Below are positions 7,709 to 14,970 of a stretch of 36,557 nt of DNA, piece after piece. Under the pieces are notes generated by a model, which saw nothing but the letters and a program-made list of their open reading frames with translations, was not told where the DNA came from and made no database searches. How positions within the stretch are numbered: the first letter of the stretch is position 1; each line of letters starts with the position of its first letter. Made by a program: the position numbers and the translations under genes. Source of the DNA: CAZIRF01 sp964541755 (lineage in GTDB: Bacteria > Spirochaetota > Spirochaetia > Treponematales > Breznakiellaceae); the NCBI GenBank assembly GCA_964541755.1, contig CAZIRF010000029.1, positions 1 through 36,557 of the forward strand, written 5' to 3'.

Positions 7709-9421
7709 ATGTTTTCTGCCATCGTCAAGCTCTACAAGACCCTGCCCGACCGGGCCCACATTGACGAATATCTGCTCCTTCGGCGCCGCCGGGTAAGCAC
7801 GACCTTCGTTCTCTTCATTTTGGGGGCAGTTTCCCTGCTCTCGCCGGTGTGCTTTCTCGTCTTGAAGAGCCCTGTTGCCGGTTTCGGAACCTTGGGGATA
7901 GGCTTGGTGGCGCTGGTCAGCCTCTTTTTCATACTCAAGGGCTACGACCGTATTTCGAGTGCCTTCATGTTGTCAATTGTGAGCCTTCTGCTCCTTGCAA
8001 TCCTCGCGATTCCGGTCCTGCGCGGCGAGGCGGATATAAGCGGGATACTCGTATCGGTCCTTGTGTTGACGGTGGTCACCATTCTGCCCGCCGGGGTCAT
8101 GGTTCGCGGGCGTTTTGCGATTGCGCAGGCTTTGGTTATCGCCCTCGTTATGGTGATCCTGCTCACCCTTAATGGCAACCCGGCGCTCCTGGGCCGCCGC
8201 GCCATTATCGTGGTGGGGTACTTTATTACCGGATCAATCATCGCCTACCTTTCGCGCCTGCAGAACCAGCTCCTCGATACCTCGGTCAAGGAGTGCGTGC
8301 AGAGCAAGAACGCCCTCGCGGCGCTGGAAGTGGTCATGACGCGCATCGGCGAGCTCAAGCGGCAGTCCGATGCCGGCGCAGCCGTTATCAGCAGTGCCTT
8401 TGATTCGGTTTCCTCGGTTGTGAACGGCTTCATGGAGAAGAGCGCGCACTTGAGCCAGTCGTCGCAGGCCCTGACGAGCTCGGCAGAGGAATCGAGGAGC
8501 CGACTGGCGGGGATGCTCGAATCGGTGGAATCGGTTGCGGAGTCGGTCGAGCGACAGGGGGTGTTGGCCCGCGAGCAAAAAGAGGCGCAGGAGCGCATGA
8601 ATGTATCGGTCCAGTCCATTCAAAAGGACATGCAGACGGCCGATGAGGCCAACGGGCGCCTCGCGCGTCTCGCGCAGGAGAGCCGCGAGAGCCTGGATAC
8701 GGCTATCAACAGTATTCGCGGGCTCCTCGAGTACCAATCGAACACCCTCGAGATAGTGGGGACCCTCTCCAAAATATCGGCACAGACCAACCTCCTGGCC
8801 ATGAACGCGGCGATTGAGGCTGCCCATGCCGGGAATGTCGGGTCGGGGTTTGCCGTTGTCGCCGAATCGGTGCGGGACCTCGCAGACTCCTCCAGCCTGC
8901 GAACACGCGAAATCAACGGTATCGTGCGCACCATGAACGGAGAAATCGAAACCGGGGTGGCACGCATCGAGACGATTGCGACGGCCATTCACGAGTTCCT
9001 CGCGGCCACCGATTTGTCGCGCGAAATGAGTGCGCGCATAGTTTCCACCATGGACGGCTTCGCCCAGGACGCGAAGAGCGCCCTTGAGAGTGTGCGCGAG
9101 CTCGAGGGGCTCGCCATGGGCATACGGGACAATGTCGAGAGGGAACGGGAGATATCGAAGGCCCTTGACGGGGCCTTTGTGCAGCTTGAAGAGGTGGTTG
9201 GCGCTATTACGGGGGACATCGGCGCCCTCGACCAGGTCAACTCTCGAGCCAAGAGTGGCCTGGAGGCGGCGACGGCGGCCCATCGAAAGAGTGCCGAATT
9301 CAACCGGGCGATTGACGAGCTCCTCGCCGAAACCGAAGGGGATGCGGGTATGACAGCCGGGAACGCCGAAGGGGCGGCCAGCCCCCTGCACGAGCAGCTC
9401 GCCGCCGATATCAGTCCTTGA
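7709..9421 (+). CDS. Methyl-accepting chemotaxis-type protein with six-TM sensor
   Basis: 570 aa. Six hydrophobic helices occupy residues ~30-190 with almost no periplasmic domain. A long cytoplasmic coiled coil follows. The signalling tip is TNLLAMNAAIEAAHAGNVGSGF (conserved family core NLLAxNAAIEAAxAG). Known: this tip binds CheA and CheW and sets flagellar rotation. The multi-TM input suggests sensing of the membrane, of energy state or of a small hydrophobic ligand. No HAMP domain and no C-terminal CheR-tethering pentapeptide are visible. The ribosome binding site GGGGAGA is well placed. The stop overlaps the convergent yhhQ gene by 11 bp. Solitary in this window: no che genes nearby. Confidence 0.93.
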   Translation: MFSAIVKLYKTLPDRAHIDEYLLLRRRRVSTTFVLFILGAVSLLSPVCFLVLKSPVAGFGTLGIGLVALVSLFFILKGYDRISSAFMLSIVSLLLLAILAIPVLRGEADISGILVSVLVLTVVTILPAGVMVRGRFAIAQALVIALVMVILLTLNGNPALLGRRAIIVVGYFITGSIIAYLSRLQNQLLDTSVKECVQSKNALAALEVVMTRIGELKRQSDAGAAVISSAFDSVSSVVNGFMEKSAHLSQSSQALTSSAEESRSRLAGMLESVESVAESVERQGVLAREQKEAQERMNVSVQSIQKDMQTADEANGRLARLAQESRESLDTAINSIRGLLEYQSNTLEIVGTLSKISAQTNLLAMNAAIEAAHAGNVGSGFAVVAESVRDLADSSSLRTREINGIVRTMNGEIETGVARIETIATAIHEFLAATDLSREMSARIVSTMDGFAQDAKSALESVRELEGLAMGIRDNVEREREISKALDGAFVQLEEVVGAITGDIGALDQVNSRAKSGLEAATAAHRKSAEFNRAIDELLAETEGDAGMTAGNAEGAASPLHEQLAADISP

Positions 9422-10130
9422 AGGCGAAGGGGTTGAGCCGCACCCCGCGGTCGAAGCTGTCAATCCCCTCTGCCTGCTTGAGTTTCTTTACCACGAAGTA
9501 GGTGAGCGGGGTGAAGAGGAATTCGACGGCGCACTTGAAGAGGTAGTTCGAGACCACGAGGGTGATAAAGAGGTCCTTTGTGAATACCCCGGCGAGGGTG
9601 GCTACGCCGATAAACACGAGTGTGTCGAGGGCCTGGCCCACGATGGTGCTGCCCATGGTCCGCAGCCAGAGGAAACGGCCCTCCGTGCGGATTTTTAGAC
9701 GCGAGAGGACTGCCGAGTTGGCGAATTCGCCACAGAAGTAGGCGACAAGGCTCGCGAGAACGATTCCCCCGGAGCTCACCCCGCCAAGAATGGCATCATA
9801 GGCGGCGCTCCCCGCGTACGATTCCCAGCCTGCCTCACCTGGTAGGGCCCGCAGGAGGGCGAAGACCCCGGCAGAGACGGCGAGGGCGGCAAAACCCGTC
9901 CAGATGACCTTGCGCGATTGGCGAAAGCCGTACACCTCGGTGAGAATATCCCCGATAATGTAGGAGAGCGGGAAGAGTATGGTCCCCCCGTCGAAGGCCA
10001 GGCGGAAGCCTGCAATCGAGAACCCCAGGTCCACGATCTTGGCCGCCGAAGCGATGTTGCTGGTAACGAGAATGACGACGAACCAGGCCATGACCTGGTC
10101 GAGGAGACGGAACGAACTGGATGAAGACAT
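9411..10130 (-). CDS. yhhQ: Queuosine precursor transporter, YhhQ/VUT family
   Basis: Integral membrane protein of 239 aa with about six TM helices, matching the YhhQ family that imports queuine or preQ0/preQ1 for tRNA modification. Seen: an N-terminal SNIASAAKIVDL segment, then FPLSYIIGDILTEVYGF, the family signature, and a further conserved segment around residues 140-180. The gene is alone, with no queuosine biosynthesis genes in the window. The start ATG at 10130 has no clear ribosome binding site. A hairpin plus T-tract pointing toward this gene lies 53-81 nt upstream (10183-10211), so transcription attenuation is possible. Confidence 0.9.
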   Translation of the reverse strand: MSSSSSFRLLDQVMAWFVVILVTSNIASAAKIVDLGFSIAGFRLAFDGGTILFPLSYIIGDILTEVYGFRQSRKVIWTGFAALAVSAGVFALLRALPGEAGWESYAGSAAYDAILGGVSSGGIVLASLVAYFCGEFANSAVLSRLKIRTEGRFLWLRTMGSTIVGQALDTLVFIGVATLAGVFTKDLFITLVVSNYLFKCAVEFLFTPLTYFVVKKLKQAEGIDSFDRGVRLNPFAFKD

Positions 10131-10182
10131 ACAAGACCTGCTTGTTTTGATAAGGCGGGTGGCTCACGACCGCCGCGGCTGG

Positions 10183-10211
10183 AAAAAAAGGGTTCCCCGC
10201 CGCTGGGAACC
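10183..10211 (-). terminator. Intrinsic terminator or attenuator upstream of yhhQ
   Basis: On the minus strand: a stem pairing 10205-10211 with 10191-10197 (7 bp, GGTTCCC/GGGAACC, 7-nt loop), one base, then seven T (10183-10189). No minus-strand gene ends just before it, so it is either a leader attenuator of yhhQ or a stop for antisense transcripts of the divergent VWA gene. Confidence 0.55.
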
Positions 10212-10286
10212 GGGGCTATGCTATCCTGTATGCGGGCATCGTTGCAACGCCCCCGTCAAGCCCGGCGTCTGTTACAAGGAGATATG

Positions 10287-11567
10287 ATGATCACAGTCTT
10301 GCGAAGGGCCTCCGTGCCCTTCCTCTTGGCCCTTTTGTGTTTGCTTTCACTTCCCCTGTACGCGCAGGAATCACCTCCGGCGCCCGGGCGCGATATTGCC
10401 GTCATTCTGGATGTATCCGGGAGCATGGAAGAGGGGCTGATCATTCGCGAGGTCAAGGACTGGATAGCCGGCGAGCTCCTGCGCAGCCGAACACGGCCCG
10501 GCGACCGCTTCTCCATGATCGCCTTCGGGACACGGGTGCGCGTACTCATGAAGCGCGAAATTGCGGGGCCGGCGGATATCGAGTCCCTTGTTGCGGAACT
10601 TGAAACCCTGCGCACACGCGACCACTTTACCGATATCGGTTCGGCCCTCGAGGGCTTTGATCGCTTTCTCGAGTCCCTCGAAGGGGCCCCCCGCAAGCCC
10701 CTCGCCATCTTTATAACCGACGGCAAGAATGCCCCCCCCGACTTTTCCCCCTGGTACGGAAAGGATCTGTCGGCTGACGGGCATTTCAAGGATATTGGCA
10801 ACAAGATTGCACAGCGTGGCTGGGTCCTCTATGTCGTGGGTCTGCTCGACGACAGCGATGCCGCCCTTGTGGCAGAGACTGTCCCCGGTTCCACCCTGGC
10901 TCAGGGGGATGATGCCCTGGACAGTGAGCCTCTCGACGAGTACATCGAAGAGCGGGAAGAGGCCGCATTACCGCAAGAGGAGCCTGAATCGATCGGCCTT
11001 GATGGAGCGTCAGAGCCCTCCATGGATGCGCAGGAAGAAGGCGACGATTCGGCCGGGGAAGCAGTACCGGAAACCCCGCCACCGCTGTATCGCTTCGAGG
11101 CAGATGAAGCGGTCCTGGATGAAAAGGCTGATGAAGAAGGCCTCTTTTCGTATCGTGGTCTTATTCTGGCGGCCGTCGCCTTTGTTGTCCTCGCATTTAC
11201 CGCGCTCCTCGTTGGTGGCGGTATGCGGCATCGCTCCCGCGATGGGGACAATCTGCCGAAAAGAAAGGTGAAAAAGGCGAAGGTGCCAAAACCGAAGCGT
11301 GAAAAAGTGGCGCGAAGAGCAAAACCGGCCAAGGCCCCCAAAGCCCCCAAGGCGGACAAAAATGCCTCCAAGGCAGGGGCGTCGGGGGCTCTTGGCGGCG
11401 GGGCCGCTGCACTTGCCGGCTTTGAAGATGAAGGCGCTTCTTTGGGGGCAGGCGATGACGAGGCAGAGCTCGCCGCCCTCCTGGCCCCGGGCCCCGCTCC
11501 CAAAGACGGACCGGTTGTCGCCTCGCCCGAGGCAGAAGACCTTTTTGCCGATTTTAGTCTGGAGTAA
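10287..11567 (+). CDS. Membrane-anchored VWA-domain protein with basic cytoplasmic tail
   Basis: 426 aa. Signal peptide (residues ~1-27, ending LYAQ), then a von Willebrand A domain with an intact MIDAS: DVSGSM, the Thr of HFTDIGSAL, and FITDG. An acidic linker follows (~210-280), then one TM helix (RGLILAAVAFVVLAFTALLV), then a Lys/Ala/Pro-rich stretch (KRKVKKAKVPKPKREK and on) and an acidic C-terminus. Predicted topology: metal-dependent adhesion or protein-binding domain outside the inner membrane, highly basic tail inside. Role unknown; no MoxR ATPase or other Bat-type partners are adjacent. Tandem ATGs at 10284 and 10287: AGGAG (10277-10281) is better spaced for 10287. Confidence 0.88.
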   Translation: MITVLRRASVPFLLALLCLLSLPLYAQESPPAPGRDIAVILDVSGSMEEGLIIREVKDWIAGELLRSRTRPGDRFSMIAFGTRVRVLMKREIAGPADIESLVAELETLRTRDHFTDIGSALEGFDRFLESLEGAPRKPLAIFITDGKNAPPDFSPWYGKDLSADGHFKDIGNKIAQRGWVLYVVGLLDDSDAALVAETVPGSTLAQGDDALDSEPLDEYIEEREEAALPQEEPESIGLDGASEPSMDAQEEGDDSAGEAVPETPPPLYRFEADEAVLDEKADEEGLFSYRGLILAAVAFVVLAFTALLVGGGMRHRSRDGDNLPKRKVKKAKVPKPKREKVARRAKPAKAPKAPKADKNASKAGASGALGGGAAALAGFEDEGASLGAGDDEAELAALLAPGPAPKDGPVVASPEAEDLFADFSLE

Positions 11568-11606
11568 CGCCTTGACCTTGTACTGTAGCTATGGCTGGAT
11601 GTAACC

Positions 11607-12413
11607 GTGTATTTTGAATTGACCCCCCTCCTTAGAGAAGAGATAGTCTTTGCCATGGAGGATTTGCGACATACCCGCCTTCTCGACGCATCCCGTGGAA
11701 CAGTATTGCTTGCAGAAGAAGGCAATCCCGATGAAAACCCGCAGTTACTGTCCCTGCCCGAGTGGACGAGCGCCGACGGTTTTCGATTGATGGAGGCCTT
11801 CGCCGCGAGCCCCGCCGCCGACGCCCTGCGGCCGGCCCTTCTCGAGGCCCTGGGGCGGGGACATGGGGTCTTCAGGGCATACAAGGACGTCCTGTCCGAA
11901 GACCGCATCGTGCTCGAACGCTGGCACGCGTTCAAGAAGCACTCTTTGGAACGGCGCATCCTGCTCTGGTACAACGCCCTGCGGGAGCAGTGGGGGCTTG
12001 AGCGTATGGGCGATGAACCGGAGGAGACCGACGACATCCTCCTCGAGGACTTCTGCTTTGTCTGGCGTTCTGCCCCGCGAACCGGGAAGGACGGGATTGC
12101 CATTCTCGAGGCTCAGGACCCGGCCGGGACCCCGGCTGGAACTATCAGCCTTGAAATTCTTCCCTCTTCCTGTCGCATTGCCTCGCTTCACGTCGAAGAA
12201 TCCTTCCGCGGGATGGGTTTGGGGACGGCGCTCCTGGAACGGGCCCTCGAGGAAGTGTCTGCCGGCTGCCGCGGCGGCTTGGAGCTTGATTTGCCGACAG
12301 AATCGGGGTTCTTTTCCCGGGTTTTGGAGCGCTGCGGTTTTGCGCCTGTTTCGACGCGATGGGTCCTGCCGTGCCGAACGTCTGCTGATACAGACAATTC
12401 CAAGCTTGAGTAA
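11607..12413 (+). CDS. UPF0158-like domain fused to a GNAT acetyltransferase
   Basis: 268 aa. The N-terminal ~140 residues resemble UPF0158 proteins: GFRLMEAFA, then GRGHGVFRAYKDVL and ERWHAFKK. The C-terminal ~120 residues are a GNAT fold: LEDFCFVWR, a beta-strand pair (GTISLEI), the acetyl-CoA loop around SFRGMGLGTALLERAL, and SGFFSRVLERCGF. GNAT enzymes transfer acetyl groups from acetyl-CoA to amines; the substrate is unknown. The start is taken at GTG 11607, which preserves the UPF0158 N-terminus; ATG 11655 is the alternative. It lies 39 nt after the VWA gene. One dispersed motif copy lies in the GNAT half. Confidence 0.82.
   Translation: MYFELTPLLREEIVFAMEDLRHTRLLDASRGTVLLAEEGNPDENPQLLSLPEWTSADGFRLMEAFAASPAADALRPALLEALGRGHGVFRAYKDVLSEDRIVLERWHAFKKHSLERRILLWYNALREQWGLERMGDEPEETDDILLEDFCFVWRSAPRTGKDGIAILEAQDPAGTPAGTISLEILPSSCRIASLHVEESFRGMGLGTALLERALEEVSAGCRGGLELDLPTESGFFSRVLERCGFAPVSTRWVLPCRTSADTDNSKLE
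12131..12152 (+). repeat. Dispersed bipartite motif, copy 3
   Basis: CCCGG-N5-ACTATCAGCCTT inside the GNAT gene on its coding strand. Its last 20 bases (12133-12152) are identical to 17436-17455 at the eno stop codon. Confidence 0.75.
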
Positions 12414-12434
12414 ACGGGCACTTTGTGAGATTAT
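12406..12434 (+). promoter_or_regulatory. Candidate promoter of the DbpA-domain gene
   Basis: TTGAGT (12406-12411), 17-bp spacer, GATTAT (12429-12434). It overlaps the end of the GNAT gene and gives a leader of about 55 nt with GAGGAGAG before the ATG at 12498. Confidence 0.45.
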
Positions 12435-12497
12435 GGAGTATCGGGGCGCCGTATGCTGTTGCGCCATATCTGTTCACGAGAGGAGAGTTCCCCTTCA

Positions 12498-13235
12498 ATG
12501 TCCCCTGAGTATATCAAGGAAATCCTGCAAAAGATCAGGACAGAGTACAACATTGACGATCTTGCCAATTATCGCGCATTTTTCAAAAAACACGTGCCAT
12601 TTTTCATGCGATCATGGTTTGCCGCGGCCCTCATGCTCGAACTCGATGGATCGCCGGCATCGCGCCGCGCGCCAAACGGGGGGCGTACCTCCCGATCATC
12701 GTCGCGTTCCGCCCGTGGCGCAGGTTCTGCCGAGACCCCGGCGGCCCCCCGCAAGGGCCGCGATGCGGAGAAAAACCGGAATACCGATCGCTCTGGATCC
12801 CCTGCGCGCGATTCGTCGACCTCCCGTGATGATGCGCGCTTGCGAGAGCAGAATAAGGTCGAACCTTCACCACGGGTCGTCATCCCCGAGGACGAGGCGT
12901 CGACCCTTTTCTTCAGCGCCGGGCGCAAGCGTCGCGTCTATCCCCGCGATATTGTGGGTTTTGTTCTCAAAGAGTCTTCTGTCGAGCGCGAAGATATTGG
13001 CGACATACGCATTCTCGACAATTTTTCCTTTATACAGGTGCGCAAGCTTGTTGCCGACACCCTTATTGACGAACTCAATGAGAAGCCCTTCCGCGGGCGC
13101 AATCTCACGGTGAGCTATGCAAAGCCCCGTCCGGACCCTGCCGATGTCGAATACGCTTCTGCCGATTCGGATGACGACAGGGGGGCTGACAGTGCCTCCG
13201 ATGCCGATCTGGAAAATGAGGCTGTAACCGAATAA
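12498..13235 (+). CDS. Stand-alone DbpA-type RNA-binding domain protein
   Basis: 245 aa with three parts. Residues 1-50 form a conserved helical segment (YIKEILQKIRTEYN, then FFKKHVPFFMRSWFAA). Residues ~52-130 are Ser/Arg/Pro-rich and likely disordered. Residues ~132-215 match the DbpA C-terminal RNA-binding fold (SAGRKRRVYPRDIVGFVL, IGDIRILDNFSFIQV, GRNLTVSYAKPRPD). Known: in DbpA this domain binds 23S rRNA hairpin 92 to target the helicase; here there is no DEAD-box core. The tail is acidic. An RNA-binding role in ribosome assembly or RNA chaperoning is inferred. The frame opens at 12453, but GAGGAGAG supports ATG 12498. Confidence 0.85.
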   Translation: MSPEYIKEILQKIRTEYNIDDLANYRAFFKKHVPFFMRSWFAAALMLELDGSPASRRAPNGGRTSRSSSRSARGAGSAETPAAPRKGRDAEKNRNTDRSGSPARDSSTSRDDARLREQNKVEPSPRVVIPEDEASTLFFSAGRKRRVYPRDIVGFVLKESSVEREDIGDIRILDNFSFIQVRKLVADTLIDELNEKPFRGRNLTVSYAKPRPDPADVEYASADSDDDRGADSASDADLENEAVTE

Positions 13236-13242
13236 GCCGCCA

Positions 13243-13275
13243 GGGAGCGTCAAATACTTGTTTATTGACGCGCCC
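13243..13275. terminator. Hairpin between convergent genes
   Basis: GCGTCAA (13247-13253) and TTGACGC (13265-13271), 11-nt loop, extended by GGG/CCC across one mismatch. No T-tract longer than three on either side, so it is terminator-like but not a classical intrinsic terminator. Confidence 0.4.
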
Positions 13276-13283
13276 TCAACAGA

Positions 13284-14198
13284 TCACCCCAAGGGAATCA
13301 AATTCAAGAGCTGGTAGTAGATAATGGCGTTTATCCCTACTGCAACGATTGTCATGACTACGCTCAAAACCTGCAAGACAGATGCTTGGTGATTCAATTT
13401 TTGATATTGAATGAGTTCGCTCCCCCCCCAGGGGCTGTCCCCGTGCGATTCTATCGTCTCTTCGGCCTCCAGGCGCAATTGATGCGCTTTGCGCGAAAAG
13501 GTTATGTACAGGAATAGCGAGAGTATGCCCGGGGGCAGTATGGGGTATACGGGTATGAGTATGGCACTGAGTCCCAGACGAATGCTCTGTCCCATACCGG
13601 GTTCTTGAAGGAATTTCAAGGTGAGCAGGAGAAGCAAAAAGGTACCGAAACCGATGGAAAAAGGGGTGAATTTGTTGAGGTAGGGGTGAACCCGATGCCC
13701 GGCAGAGGCCGCCCTTGCGAACATGAGGCGTTCGGAGCCGGAGTAGAGCAATATGACCGGTTTTCGTTTTTCCCGTTGACAGAATACAAGACGGCCATCC
13801 TGCACATTGATTGGCCCACCCGCGAAAATCTTGACGACATCCCCCAGGGCTTGAATGTCCCGGATATCAACCCGCTCCAGGTGGAGGAGGCCTTCGCCTT
13901 CGGGCAAGAGAAATACGTCTGTTTTTGACGGGTCTGCCAGAATGGAGAGGGCTTCATTGCGCAAATGGATGAATCCATCTTTGTCGCTGCCATCATAGTG
14001 GCCGATAAATCGGTAATCGAATTCGTCCATGTGTTCGCCAATATGTTCGTATCGCAAATTTTCGCTCTGCCAGAGTTTGAGGATGCGGCGGCGAAAGCTG
14101 CCCCAGTAGAAGTGGGTCACGAATACGCCGATACCGGGTATTGCCAGGTCAAAGGTCAAAACCAGGGCAATAATGGTCAACAGATCCCCCAGTCGCAT
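13284..14198 (-). CDS. Four-TM membrane protein of unknown function
   Basis: 304 aa, family not recognised. Hydrophobic helices lie near residues 6-32, 178-196, 206-232 and 274-299. A soluble ~140-residue domain between the first and second helices is rich in beta-type sequence (FLLPEGEGLLHLERVDIRDI, then GRLVFCQREKRKPVILLYSG). The layout resembles small membrane proteins carrying one soluble sensory or binding domain. The coding sequence is visibly more AT-rich than its neighbours, which could mean later acquisition. No ribosome binding site precedes the ATG at 14198; TATTCT is only 3 nt upstream. It is divergent from the MBL gene, with 14 bp between the two start codons. Confidence 0.75.
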   Translation of the reverse strand: MRLGDLLTIIALVLTFDLAIPGIGVFVTHFYWGSFRRRILKLWQSENLRYEHIGEHMDEFDYRFIGHYDGSDKDGFIHLRNEALSILADPSKTDVFLLPEGEGLLHLERVDIRDIQALGDVVKIFAGGPINVQDGRLVFCQREKRKPVILLYSGSERLMFARAASAGHRVHPYLNKFTPFSIGFGTFLLLLLTLKFLQEPGMGQSIRLGLSAILIPVYPILPPGILSLFLYITFSRKAHQLRLEAEETIESHGDSPWGGSELIQYQKLNHQASVLQVLSVVMTIVAVGINAIIYYQLLNLIPLG

Positions 14199-14206
14199 GC
14201 TAGAAT
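14198..14206 (+). promoter_or_regulatory. Extended -10 element of the MBL gene, leaderless type
   Basis: TGC-TAGAAT, with the hexamer at 14201-14206, ending 6 nt before the ATG at 14213. No ribosome binding site fits in the gap. A weak TCAACA (14177-14182) sits 18 bp upstream as a possible -35. Confidence 0.5.
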
Positions 14207-14212
14207 ACCCCC

Positions 14213-14875
14213 ATGATTGAGCAACTTGTTGTCGGTCCCATGGCGACCAACGCCTGGATCGTGCCCCTGCCGGCGGAGGGGGCGCGCAAAAAACACTGTA
14301 TTTTGGTAGACCCCGGCGGGGATGCCGATATCATTATAGCACGCCTTGAGGCCCTCAAGCTGAGGCCTTCTCTCGTTGTGCTTACACACGGGCACTTCGA
14401 CCACCTGCAGGCCCTGGGGGAGGTGGTGGAGAAGTATGCGCAAGATGATTGGACGGTGGATATTGCCATCCATTCCGGTGATATCGATCATACCGGCCCG
14501 AAGTCGCAAGATACCCACCGCAGGGATTTCGCCAGAGTGGGCGGCCAGGCCTTTATTGCCCAGTACTGGCGGGATGTACCGCTTGCGACACGGCAGTTGG
14601 CGGATGGCGATCCCGTTGGTCCCTTTGTGGTTTTGAGTGTACCGGGTCATCGCCCCGGTTGTATTGCCCTTTGGGACAAAAAGAAAAAAATACTGATAAG
14701 CGGCGACTGTCTCTTCAAGCGGGGGGTGGGGCGAACGGACCTCCCCGGCGGTGATGAGCGGGCCCTGCGGGCAAGCCTGCACCGATTACTCGATTTGCCC
14801 GCTGCGACCCTGGTACTGCCCGGGCACGGCGACACGACGACAATAGGCAGCGAGGCCGATTGGCTGGGCTTCTGA
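14213..14875 (+). CDS. MBL-fold metallohydrolase, glyoxalase II-like
   Basis: 220 aa with the full metal-binding set of the metallo-beta-lactamase superfamily: THGHFDH (HxHxDH), a middle His in SVPGHRPG, Asp in SGDCLF, and the late His in LPGHGD. The order and the FKRGVGRTDLPGGD segment match small glyoxalase II-like or persulfide dioxygenase-like proteins that hydrolyse thioesters in the cytoplasm. The exact substrate cannot be read from sequence. It is transcribed alone and ends at a strong bidirectional terminator 16 nt downstream. Confidence 0.9.
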   Translation: MIEQLVVGPMATNAWIVPLPAEGARKKHCILVDPGGDADIIIARLEALKLRPSLVVLTHGHFDHLQALGEVVEKYAQDDWTVDIAIHSGDIDHTGPKSQDTHRRDFARVGGQAFIAQYWRDVPLATRQLADGDPVGPFVVLSVPGHRPGCIALWDKKKKILISGDCLFKRGVGRTDLPGGDERALRASLHRLLDLPAATLVLPGHGDTTTIGSEADWLGF

Positions 14876-14890
14876 GCATGTGCAGTCCGT

Positions 14891-14921
14891 AAAAAAAGGC
14901 GCCCGGGCCGGGCGCCTTTTT
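14891..14921. terminator. Bidirectional intrinsic terminator
   Basis: Perfect 8-bp stem GGCGCCCG/CGGGCGCC (14898-14905 with 14909-14916), 3-nt loop, with seven A before and five T after it. It serves the MBL gene on the plus strand and the Na/Pi transporter on the minus strand. Confidence 0.9.
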
Positions 14922-14930
14922 ATAATAAGG

Positions 14931-14950
14931 GCATGGCCCCAGGGCCATGC
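14931..14950. repeat. Second hairpin next to the terminator
   Basis: GCATGGCC and GGCCATGC around a 4-base loop, just past the Na/Pi gene stop. It may stabilise that transcript's 3' end. Confidence 0.45.
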
Positions 14951-14970
14951 GGTTCGGGCAGGGAAACCGA

